Shown here piece after piece: positions 17,072 through 24,657 of a stretch of DNA of 64,000 nucleotides. Position 1 is the first letter of the stretch. The number at the start of each line of letters is the position of its first letter. The stretch is from Candidatus Ozemibacter sibiricus (GTDB lineage: Bacteria > Muiribacteriota > Ozemobacteria > Ozemobacterales > Ozemobacteraceae), in NCBI GenBank assembly GCA_003327425.1, contig QOQW01000001.1, positions 124,001 to 188,000 on the forward strand, read 5' to 3'. Position numbers and translations under genes: made by a program. The notes under the pieces are model-generated. The model was not told the DNA's origin, did no database searches, and saw nothing but the letters and a program-made list of their open reading frames with translations.

Positions 17072-18403
17072 ATGGCAGCCGCACCGACAACGGATCTTCC
17101 TGCCGTTCATCCGGCGTCGTGGGAGGCCCGGGTTCGTTTCTGGGGCCTGGGCATCTGTCTCGCGTTTCTGGTCTTCAATCTCATCTGGATGGCGGCCTCC
17201 CTCCAGGAGCCGCTGGTCTGGAGAAAGGATTTCTTCCAGGATTGGTTGCAGGCCAAAGCCGTCGTGTCAGGGGTGTCGGCCTACACCGAGCTGCCCAAAT
17301 TGGCCGAACAATTCGCCGGGCCGGAGCGTCCCTCGCAATTCCCTACGGCCACTCCTCACACCCCCTTTTCCATTCTTGTGGTCTTGCCTCTCGCGTATGT
17401 ATCTTTCCCTACTGCCACCAAAATCTGGATGGTAATCGAGGGCGCGGCCTGGCTCCTGGCTTTGTGGCTCCTCTGGAACGGTCTGGGAGACCACAAGCCT
17501 CGGACCTTTCCCTCGTTTCTGGGGTTTGCCCTGCTGTCGCTGGCGTGGTTCCCAGTCATGTGGGAGATGGTGATGGGGCAATTGGCGATCTTGCTGAACC
17601 TCTTGTTGGTGATCGCCTTCCTGCAATGGCGGCAGGGGCGGGAGGTTCTGGGGGGAATGGCCCTCGGCGCGGCCATCGCCTTGAAACTGACCGGTTGGCC
17701 GCTCGTGCTCTGGCTGGCTGCCGAACGACGATGGAAGGCGGTTCTCGCGACCGCGGGAAGCACCATCGGGTTCAATCTCCTGGCCCTGACCTACCTCCCC
17801 TGGACAGATCTGCTGAAATACTATCGCGAAGTCGGGCCCCTGGCTTCGCAGCTCTATGCCTGGAATGCCTTGAACATCTCGGTGTTCGGCCTCACCGGGA
17901 TGATGTTCCGTGGATGCGCCACGCGGGCGATTCAGGGATTGTCGGTATCTCCCTTGGTGGAAGCTCCCGCTCTGGTGTTCCCGTTGGGAGCCCTTTTGTT
18001 GCTTGCTCTGTGCGGATTGGCCTGGTGGGGGCTGTCGCGGGCCGATCTGCCAGGGAAATGCCGGTATGATGTGGGGTTCGCGGTTTTCACCTGCCTCAGC
18101 ATCGTCAGCAATCCGGTGGCCTGGGCGTTTTCCCTGCCTATGGCCCTGATCCCGGTGTGGGTCTTGTGGCGTCTCCTGGCCGAAGCCCCCGATCCCCTTC
18201 CCTGGTGGGGCCTGGGCGGCGTCGCGGTCTGCCTGGTGTTTCCCCAGATTTTCCTCGAAAAGATCCTGGGATATGTCTATGATCCAGCTCCCGTGCCGTT
18301 CCTGATCGGACTGGTGTTGCTGATCCCCTTGGCTGGCGTGATCGGCCTGGGGATGCTGCTGATCCGTCAGGCCAGACTCAGCCAGGCTTGCGAGGGGACC
18401 TGA
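17072..18403 (+). CDS. GT87-family (DUF2029) membrane mannosyltransferase-like protein
   Basis: 443-aa polytopic membrane protein with about 10-11 spans. The first periplasmic loop has DFFQDWLQAKAV, corresponding to the acidic catalytic loop of GT-C enzymes. GAAIALKLTGWPLVLWL followed by the basic AERRWKA is the recognisable GT87/PimE-like signature. The family uses polyprenyl-phosphate sugars as donors; here the GT2 protein encoded divergently 140 bp away could supply one. I prefer ATG 17072 over the GTG at 17048 because the promoter's -10 box overlaps the latter's codons. Substrate unknown. Confidence 0.75.
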   Translation: MAAAPTTDLPAVHPASWEARVRFWGLGICLAFLVFNLIWMAASLQEPLVWRKDFFQDWLQAKAVVSGVSAYTELPKLAEQFAGPERPSQFPTATPHTPFSILVVLPLAYVSFPTATKIWMVIEGAAWLLALWLLWNGLGDHKPRTFPSFLGFALLSLAWFPVMWEMVMGQLAILLNLLLVIAFLQWRQGREVLGGMALGAAIALKLTGWPLVLWLAAERRWKAVLATAGSTIGFNLLALTYLPWTDLLKYYREVGPLASQLYAWNALNISVFGLTGMMFRGCATRAIQGLSVSPLVEAPALVFPLGALLLLALCGLAWWGLSRADLPGKCRYDVGFAVFTCLSIVSNPVAWAFSLPMALIPVWVLWRLLAEAPDPLPWWGLGGVAVCLVFPQIFLEKILGYVYDPAPVPFLIGLVLLIPLAGVIGLGMLLIRQARLSQACEGT

Positions 18404-18542
18404 CGGAGCGCATTAAAGGACTACGCGGCTTCCCCTGCTTGCGGCCACCGGCGGCTAACCTCTGCCTCTCACAGGAAACAGGCGTCGCGGCAGGGGGGGC
18501 GGGAACGGATCGTCGCTCGCGGCGTGTGATACGCAGGGACGG

Positions 18543-20855
18543 TCAGAAACCGTTGAAGGCGTCGAGCGACACGCGTTCATCCCGCCAGGAGACCAACCGG
18601 AAAGCGGCATAATCGAGGCTGCCGGTATCGGTCGTCATGCGGGGCAGCGATTCGTCATACAGCTTGCGTCGAGTCGGCTCGGTATAGGACCCGCCGGTGA
18701 TGCGGGGAATGGAATAGAGTTCGAGGCGGATCTCGGACCCGAACATCCGGTGGATCATCTCGCCGCGATCGGAATGCTTGAGGCCGACGCCGGTAGTGAC
18801 GCAGGTCTCATCCGACCCGATCTCATCGTACAATTTGATGTAATCCGGGCCGGCGTAGAACTCGCGATTGCGCTTGCCGCAGGAGATGAACATGCCGTTG
18901 GTGGTCATCTCGGGATAGAACAGGAAATCATCGCTCTTGTCGGGTTTGAGCGGGGCGTTCGGACCGGTGCCATTGCGCAGTTCATTGCGGAGGGCTTTGA
19001 GGAGCTTGTAGACGCCGAACTTCCCCTCGCTGGGGCTGGTGCGCTCCATTTTCTTCGATTCGTAGAGCTCGACGTATTTCTTCCAGACATCTTTGCAGAG
19101 CCTGTCGAAATCGGCGTCGTTGTAGATCGTTCCGGAGTTGTCGCGGTGCTGCGCGAATTTGTCGGCCAGCGCCGTCTCAGCACTCGAATCGAGCAGAGGG
19201 AATTCTTCGAAAAACGAGGCGATCCGGTTTTTGACCACCGCCCCCTCGGAGGCATTGGTCTGAATGCCTCCGGTGCCGGAGATTTTGAGGATGGAATTGC
19301 GCGCCGAGGCTTCATCTTTGAGCTTCTCGGCGATCTTGTATTTCATGTAGGGATACAGCTCGTTCTCGAAGCAGTCGACCGGGCTGCGATAATCGAAGAC
19401 GATCCGGTCATGGGCCACGATGGTGGCCGATTTGTGGTGCTGGAACTTGGTGGGGTCGTGGTCATCGTTCAGCAAGGCGCGACTGGCCGCGGTGTAATCC
19501 TCGTTCTTCATGGCATTGTCGTCGTAGTTCTGGGGAAATCCATACCGCTGCGGATTCTGCCCGCCGCCGGCCGCGGCGTTCGGATCGCCGGCCTGGTTGA
19601 AATCGCCCGCCACGAAGATGTCCTTGCGGGAGACGATCTTCACCTCGCGCGGCGGATTGCCCTTGATGACCAGAGGGCCGTCGCTGAAGATGACGCCGTT
19701 GAAATTCGCGGGGATGGTCACATTGCCCTGACGGAGCTGCGTGCCGAAATCGAGCACCTTGACCTTGATCTTGTTCCCGCCGGACGAGGGCCAGCCCTGG
19801 GTGACGGGGTAATCTTGATTGCAGGCCGACGAGGGCAGGTAGATGCCCCCTTGGGTGGCTTGCTTCTTGTACATTTCGAAAGGCAGTGGCTTGGGGGGAA
19901 TGCTGACGTGGGCGCTCTTGTCTTTGACGCGGTCGGCCAGCACCTTGTCGGGGTCGTGGATGGGGGGATCGGCCTCGAGCAGCTCGGCCGGGTAGGAGCC
20001 GTTCCGCCGGGCGTCATCGGAGACATAGGTGCCGTTGAGCGGGAAATCGGCGTTCTTGCGCAGGTAGGTGTCGAGCGCCGGCAGGCCCGGCCGGGCGCGG
20101 AACTGGGCTTTGATGTCATTGTACAGGAAGATGCCGCCATCCCCGGAGATGATGCTGTTCATGTCGTAGAGTTCCTGGTTGGTGCCGGGTGTGCAGGGAG
20201 ACTGGCGGGTGTTGAGGATGCGGCCGATCTCGATGCCCAGGTGGCCGTAGAGGTGGCCGGTGGAGAACTTGTTGACGTTGTTCAGGCCGGGGGTGCCGTA
20301 GACCAGGGACAGGAAGCCCCCGTCGTACATCAGGAACTCGCGAGCTGGGAACCGGCGCTGGACGACTGCCCGGACGATGCGGACCGTGTCGCCGATCTTG
20401 CCCATCGATTCCACATAGTAGAACGCCTTGGCTTCGTTGATGTTGAGGGTGCGGGGGTCATCCTTGTAGGGGATGGGACCGCAGCGCACCTTGAATTCGC
20501 CGTCGCCGAAGGTGCCGGAATACGTGCCTTTGGTGGCGGGGCGGATCGTGAAATTGAAGGTGCTGTCAGGTTTCAGCGTCTGAGAGGTGTCTTCGGCGGT
20601 GGCCCAGGTCAGATTGGGGTTCACCTTGTGGGTCAGGAAGTTGTAATTGTTGGCCAGCTCGGAAATGACGAAGGCGAGCCCGGCCTCGGCGATGGCGAGC
20701 GCTTTCAAGTTCCGGCTCTCGATGATGGTGTTCTGGATGCGGTAGGACGTGAAGGACCGCACTCCGGCAATGACGATCAACAGGACGATGCCCATGCCGA
20801 GCGCGACCAGAGTGGCGGACCCCCGGGACCGGGCAAGCGTGGAGATGGTGTTCAT
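18543..20855 (-). CDS. Large PilX/GspK-like pseudopilin protein (module 2)
   Basis: 770-aa protein with a prepilin-like N-terminus (STLARSRG12|SATLV), a hydrophobic helix (ALGMGIVLLIVIAGV) and the PilX-type segment LAIAEAGLAFVISEL. The middle (about 360-430) has GVIFSDGPLVIKG...VKIVSRKDIFVAGDF, a pattern like the DUF4900 regions of pilus-associated proteins; the remainder is mixed and probably exposed. It overlaps the upstream prepilin gene by 4 bp (ATGA). It matches the 772-aa gene at 9928 in size, N-terminal design and operon company, but the two exposed parts are not obviously alike. Confidence 0.7.
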   Translation of the reverse strand: MNTISTLARSRGSATLVALGMGIVLLIVIAGVRSFTSYRIQNTIIESRNLKALAIAEAGLAFVISELANNYNFLTHKVNPNLTWATAEDTSQTLKPDSTFNFTIRPATKGTYSGTFGDGEFKVRCGPIPYKDDPRTLNINEAKAFYYVESMGKIGDTVRIVRAVVQRRFPAREFLMYDGGFLSLVYGTPGLNNVNKFSTGHLYGHLGIEIGRILNTRQSPCTPGTNQELYDMNSIISGDGGIFLYNDIKAQFRARPGLPALDTYLRKNADFPLNGTYVSDDARRNGSYPAELLEADPPIHDPDKVLADRVKDKSAHVSIPPKPLPFEMYKKQATQGGIYLPSSACNQDYPVTQGWPSSGGNKIKVKVLDFGTQLRQGNVTIPANFNGVIFSDGPLVIKGNPPREVKIVSRKDIFVAGDFNQAGDPNAAAGGGQNPQRYGFPQNYDDNAMKNEDYTAASRALLNDDHDPTKFQHHKSATIVAHDRIVFDYRSPVDCFENELYPYMKYKIAEKLKDEASARNSILKISGTGGIQTNASEGAVVKNRIASFFEEFPLLDSSAETALADKFAQHRDNSGTIYNDADFDRLCKDVWKKYVELYESKKMERTSPSEGKFGVYKLLKALRNELRNGTGPNAPLKPDKSDDFLFYPEMTTNGMFISCGKRNREFYAGPDYIKLYDEIGSDETCVTTGVGLKHSDRGEMIHRMFGSEIRLELYSIPRITGGSYTEPTRRKLYDESLPRMTTDTGSLDYAAFRLVSWRDERVSLDAFNGF

Positions 20856-21514
20856 TCCGGTTCTCCTCCTCGTTCTTTGACGGAGGTCGTGATGTCGACG
20901 GTGAACTTCTCGGTAGTGGGGCCGGCCCGATCGAGCCGGGTCATGCGCAGGTGCAGGTAGAGATTGCCGTGCCGCGGGGCCCGTGGATTCTTCAATCGAT
21001 AGAACACCAGATGGTCGATGTTGTTCATCACCTCGACCTTGGTCTTGTCGGCGGGGACGGCCTTGCGCCGGTCATCGAAGGGCAGGGTTTCCCGAAAGAG
21101 GGCATAGGGGCCGGTCGCCTGCCCGGGATCCATTTTCTTCACTGAATAGACGACGCGAAGCTGCGTATAGTTCACCTGATCTGGAGCCAGGGTCGCCGGA
21201 TCTTTGGTGAAGTCGTATTTGACCTTGTTGAACATCAGTTGGTTCTTCGGGTCGAGCACGGCGAAATTGCGGGCCTGGGTTTCATCATTGAAGGTGGGGG
21301 GGAGATGCTCGTCGATGAAGTTGGCCTCCCGCAGGTCGTCGGTGATCTTGTTGACCAGACGGAGAACGTCGTCATTGATGATCTGGTTCGACATCACTTC
21401 CTGGGCGCCTCGCTGGGCGCTGGAGAAGATGCGGTAGAGGGCGCCCAGCACCAGGGTCATGAGAATCAGCACCATCATGATCTCGACGATCGTCACCCCG
21501 CGCCGCATGCTCAT
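20852..21514 (-). CDS. Type IV prepilin-like protein, PilW-like (module 2)
   Basis: 220-aa prepilin with a very short leader MSMRRG6|VTIVE, Glu at +5, helix MMVLILMTLVLGALYRIF. After the helix, VNKITDDLREANFI fits GspJ/PilW minor pilins. It overlaps both neighbours by 4 bp (ATGA at each end), so the three pseudopilins are translated as a coupled unit. Confidence 0.85.
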   Translation of the reverse strand: MSMRRGVTIVEIMMVLILMTLVLGALYRIFSSAQRGAQEVMSNQIINDDVLRLVNKITDDLREANFIDEHLPPTFNDETQARNFAVLDPKNQLMFNKVKYDFTKDPATLAPDQVNYTQLRVVYSVKKMDPGQATGPYALFRETLPFDDRRKAVPADKTKVEVMNNIDHLVFYRLKNPRAPRHGNLYLHLRMTRLDRAGPTTEKFTVDITTSVKERGGEPE

Positions 21515-21975
21515 TCCTCCTGGGCGATCGCCGTCGAGATATCGAGCCGGTGGTTGCGTCCATCGGCCCCGGTATATTCGATGGCGAATTTGACCAGAAC
21601 GAGGATGGGCGGCTCATCGGGAGCCAGGGTATTTTTGACGGGGTCGATGCGAGCGTCTTTGACCTCGTATTTGATGCCGTTGACGGTTTTTTCTTTCAAC
21701 TGATGGGTCAGGGCGTATTCGAATGTGGTTTGCTGGATGTCGGGCTTGCCGGCATATTGGTCGGCATCCAGATAGGCGAACTTGTAGTTGCGGGCGGTTT
21801 CCAGAAGATTCTGCGCCACGAAAGCCGCCATGGTGTGATCTCGGGTCCCGGTCACGGCTTTGGTATCGCTGAGGATGACGGTCAAGGACGGGATCATCAC
21901 CAAGGCCAGCAAAATGAGCCCGATCAGGATCTCGACCAGGGATACCCCGGCCAGGCCGAGAGGAGCGCGCCTCAT
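21511..21975 (-). CDS. Type IV prepilin-like protein, PilV-like (module 2)
   Basis: 154-aa prepilin: MRRAPLGLAG10|VSLVE, Glu at +5, helix ILIGLILLALVMIPSL, then MAAFVAQNLLETARNYKF as in PilV/GspI-type minor pilins. GGAGG lies 6 nt before the ATG, which is one base from the stop of the upstream namZ-like gene, so the pilin unit is coupled to a peptidoglycan enzyme. Confidence 0.85.
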   Translation of the reverse strand: MRRAPLGLAGVSLVEILIGLILLALVMIPSLTVILSDTKAVTGTRDHTMAAFVAQNLLETARNYKFAYLDADQYAGKPDIQQTTFEYALTHQLKEKTVNGIKYEVKDARIDPVKNTLAPDEPPILVLVKFAIEYTGADGRNHRLDISTAIAQEE

Positions 21976-21976
21976 G

Positions 21977-23230
21977 TCATTCCTCCGGATAGATCAGAAA
22001 CGCCTTTCGGCGTTTCCGATATTCGAGGAGCCGGGGCTGGATCTCGGCATGGATCTGGAAGAGAGGGGTTCCCTTCTGGATGGCGGTGCGCACCTGGGGG
22101 CCGCCCAGCAAGGTGTCGAGGCCGCCCGAGACCGTCGGGTTGGCCAAGGGAATCTTGTCCGGATAGATCTCCCACAGGTTGCGCAGAATGGCCACGCCGG
22201 TCAGGAAAGGATCATAGATGCCGGGTTCTTCGATGACGATCTCGATCCCTGGAATCTTTTTCTGTTGATAGAGCCCGTAGTAGGATTTGACGCTCGTGGG
22301 CAGGAACCGGACCCCAGGAAGTTGGTGCCGGGAGAGCTTTTGCGCCAGCAGTTCTCCGTCGATCCAGGGGGCGAGCACGTAATGGAAGGGGCGGGTGGTG
22401 CCCACCCCGGTGGAGAACACGCCCATCTCGCCGAGAAAGCCCGTGGTGGCATAATAGAGGGGGGTTTCCGGTTCGGGAAGGTGGTCGGAAGGCGGTAGCC
22501 AATGCAATCCGGTCTGGCGATAGCTCATGCGCCTGGAATAGCCCTCCATGCCGATCACGGTCAGGTTCGCCCCGATGCCGAACACCTTGTTGAAGAACAG
22601 GGCCAGTTCCCCTACGGTCAGGCCATAGACGAGAGGAATGGGGTAGACCCCGAACTGGCTGCGGAAATCGACCTCGAGGACCGGACCAGCGACCGTTTCG
22701 CCACCGAGAGGATTGGGACGGTCGAGGACGAAGACGGGGAGTTTCGCTTCCCGCCCCAGATCGAGGAACTGGGCCAGCAGGGTGACGTAGCTGAAATACC
22801 GGATGCCGATGTCCTGAATGTCGATGACCAGGGCCTGGGCCTTGCCCAGGTCCGTGATGGCGGGCCGCGCCAGCGGATCGAGCACCTCGATCACGCGGGC
22901 GTTGGTCAGGGCGTCGAGTTTCTGCCCGCTGGTCTCGCCAGGCATGGTTTCGCGGAAGAAGGGATCGCCGGTGAAGATGACCTCGATGGTGGCGGCTTTG
23001 GCCAGGCGGTCGATGACATGGCGCAGCCCCTGGTCGTAGGCGGTCGGCGAGACCAGGAGGGCGAGCCGCTTGCCGCGGACCAGTTCCGGGTGCTCGGTGG
23101 CCAGCACCTCGATGCCGAGACGGATGCGGTGAGCGGCGCCAAGGGGGCACGCCGCCCATCCCAGCGACATCAGAATCAGTCCCAGGGAGGGAATCCACCA
23201 CGGAATGGCGCGTCTCATGAGGTTGACCAT
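21977..23230 (-). CDS. namZ: DUF1343/NamZ-type exo-N-acetylmuramidase
   Basis: About 417 aa. Residues 1-32 form a signal peptide or anchor (WIPSLGLILMSLGWAACPLG). The rest is the DUF1343 fold known from Bacillus NamZ, which removes terminal MurNAc from peptidoglycan fragments. Supporting motifs are VIDIQDIGIRYFSYV, VLDRPNPLGGETVAGP, and WLPPSDHLPEPETPLYY. The usual F-x-PEHG loop near the start of the fold is replaced by DPFFRETMPGETSG, so activity needs testing. Starts at 23233, 23230 and 23218 are possible; the promoter position favours 23230 with a leaderless mRNA. It leads the second pseudopilin operon. Confidence 0.8.
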   Translation of the reverse strand: MVNLMRRAIPWWIPSLGLILMSLGWAACPLGAAHRIRLGIEVLATEHPELVRGKRLALLVSPTAYDQGLRHVIDRLAKAATIEVIFTGDPFFRETMPGETSGQKLDALTNARVIEVLDPLARPAITDLGKAQALVIDIQDIGIRYFSYVTLLAQFLDLGREAKLPVFVLDRPNPLGGETVAGPVLEVDFRSQFGVYPIPLVYGLTVGELALFFNKVFGIGANLTVIGMEGYSRRMSYRQTGLHWLPPSDHLPEPETPLYYATTGFLGEMGVFSTGVGTTRPFHYVLAPWIDGELLAQKLSRHQLPGVRFLPTSVKSYYGLYQQKKIPGIEIVIEEPGIYDPFLTGVAILRNLWEIYPDKIPLANPTVSGGLDTLLGGPQVRTAIQKGTPLFQIHAEIQPRLLEYRKRRKAFLIYPEE

Positions 23231-23237
23231 CATTTTT

Positions 23238-23266
23238 ATGGTACACGAGAAGGGTGATCACGGCAA
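23238..23266 (-). promoter_or_regulatory. Promoter of the namZ-pseudopilin operon, probably leaderless
   Basis: On the minus strand TTGCCG (23266-23261), 17-bp spacer, TACCAT (23243-23238). The ATG at 23230 begins 7 nt after the -10 box, at the expected start site. No ribosome site is seen. Confidence 0.5.
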
Positions 23267-23467
23267 CCTTGGAAGAGGGGGAGGGGGTAACCGCGAGAGA
23301 GATGTCGAGAGTATGGGGCCGAGCCCAAGGGTACGGCTTCGGAGGGGGCTGCAGGACCAACTCTACCGGAAGGTTGAAGCGTCATTGGACGGGGAGCTGA
23401 GTTTGGGTGTGGGCCAGGCCGCCCTGGCGGGGCGAACCCTGAAGATCAGGGAGGGGCAGGCGGGGAT

Positions 23468-23496
23468 TTCAAGACGCCTGACGAATGTGGTACAAT
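23468..23496 (+). promoter_or_regulatory. Promoter of the MEMO-family gene
   Basis: TACAAT (23491-23496) is a good -10 box; TTCAAG 17 bp upstream is a weak -35. The leader would be about 28 nt and contain AGGAGG. Confidence 0.45.
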
Positions 23497-23530
23497 CCTT
23501 CTGTCCATCTGGATTGCGAGGAGGGGATCC

Positions 23531-24388
23531 ATGATCCGGGAACCGGTGGTCAGCGGTCGCTTCTATCCGTCATCGCCGAAAGAACTCGTCGCCACCATGG
23601 AGGCGTGCGAGAGCCATGAACTCGGGGTCGGTACGCGCACCATCGAGGCGCAGGGCCGCCTGCGGGGTCTGATTCTGCCGCACGCCGGCTATATGTTCAG
23701 CGGGCCCGTGGCCACCTGGGGCCTGCGCCGTCTGGGCGCCGAGCGCCCTCGCCCGACGCGTCTTCTGCTGCTGGGGCCCAAGCATACGCCGTTCGGGGCG
23801 GCCGCCGCGGTCAGCCTGGCCGAAGGCTGGCGGACGCCCTTGGGCACCGTGCCGCTCGACGAGGAGCTGCGGGCGGCGGTTCTGGCCACCGGGGCCTTCC
23901 GCGGCGACGATGCCGCGCATGCGCAAGAACATTCGCTGGAAGTGCAGCTTCCCTTCTTGCAGTGGCTGTATGGGAAGGACGCCTTCACGATCCTGCCGAT
24001 CGCCATTCACTATGCGGATTTCGCCGAATGCGCCGCCCTGGGCCAGGCGCTGGCCGGGGTGCTAGCCCGTCCCGAGTTCGCCGACGTGCCCATCCTGGTC
24101 AGTTCCGATTTCTCGCACGAAACGCCTCGCGCTGCCGCCTATCGGCTCGACAGCGAAGCGCTCGACCTCATCGAACGTCGGGATGCTCAGGCCTTCCATT
24201 CCCTGGTGGTCACGGAAGATCGCAGCATCTGCGGCTTCATTCCCATCACCGTGGCTCTGGTCGCCCTGCAGAAACGGCCACTCGCGGTCCGTCGGCTCAC
24301 CTACGCCACCTCGATGGATGTCATGCCTCACCCGCGCGGGGTAGGCTATGCGGCGGTCGTGATGGAGGAGGTCGCGGCGAACGCGTGA
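23531..24388 (+). CDS. amrB: AmmeMemoRadiSam system protein B (MEMO1 family)
   Basis: 285 aa covering the full MEMO fold, which is related to extradiol dioxygenases. Recognisable motifs are VSGRFYPSSPKEL at the N-terminus, ILPHAGYMFSG, LLGPKHTPFG, EHSLEVQLPFLQ and VSSDFSH. In many genomes this protein is encoded with AMMECR1 and a radical SAM protein; neither partner is here. The biochemical role is unsettled (RNA or protein modification has been proposed for the three-gene system). AGGAGG precedes the ATG. It overlaps the downstream membrane gene by 4 bp. Confidence 0.9.
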   Translation: MIREPVVSGRFYPSSPKELVATMEACESHELGVGTRTIEAQGRLRGLILPHAGYMFSGPVATWGLRRLGAERPRPTRLLLLGPKHTPFGAAAAVSLAEGWRTPLGTVPLDEELRAAVLATGAFRGDDAAHAQEHSLEVQLPFLQWLYGKDAFTILPIAIHYADFAECAALGQALAGVLARPEFADVPILVSSDFSHETPRAAAYRLDSEALDLIERRDAQAFHSLVVTEDRSICGFIPITVALVALQKRPLAVRRLTYATSMDVMPHPRGVGYAAVVMEEVAANA

Positions 24389-24624
24389 CGCCGGTCGAGG
24401 TCGGCCTGCTGTGCGGGATCCTCTGGGCGTCGACCCTGACGGCATGGGCCCTGGCCGACCAGGTCGGCGATGAGCCTCATCCCCTCCTGGTCGCTATCCA
24501 GGAGATCTATGCCGGGTTCGATCCCACCTGGAAAGGCATCGCGATCGGAGCCCTGTGGGCGTTCGCGGATGGCTTCCTCTCGGGATACGCCCTGGCGACG
24601 ATCTGGAGCTGGCTCCGCGGCTGA
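24385..24624 (+). CDS. Small holin-like membrane protein
   Basis: 79 aa starting with GTG inside a GTGA overlap with the MEMO stop. Two hydrophobic segments (about 5-24 and 50-75) flank a loop with the pattern IQEIYAGFDPTWKGI. The second helix, GALWAFADGFLSGYALATI, matches a small family usually labelled bacteriophage holin in chromosomal settings (typically RGY-x-I-SPLGSLIGL-W-F-DG-I-GG). No phage genes are near, so a phage role is unlikely. Confidence 0.65.
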   Translation: MTPVEVGLLCGILWASTLTAWALADQVGDEPHPLLVAIQEIYAGFDPTWKGIAIGALWAFADGFLSGYALATIWSWLRG

Positions 24625-24657
24625 ACGGCGGGGGAGGGCGGTGGGGGCGGTGGGCGG

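Noticed and set aside
18750-20960. 736-codon plus-strand frame opposite the second large pseudopilin
   Set aside because: The minus-strand protein has a prepilin N-terminus and coupled junctions. The plus-strand one is a repetitive Val/Gly/Ala/Asp-rich shadow without motifs.
23205-23534. 109-codon plus-strand frame before the MEMO gene
   Set aside because: It overlaps the namZ start and promoter and lacks a ribosome site or motif.
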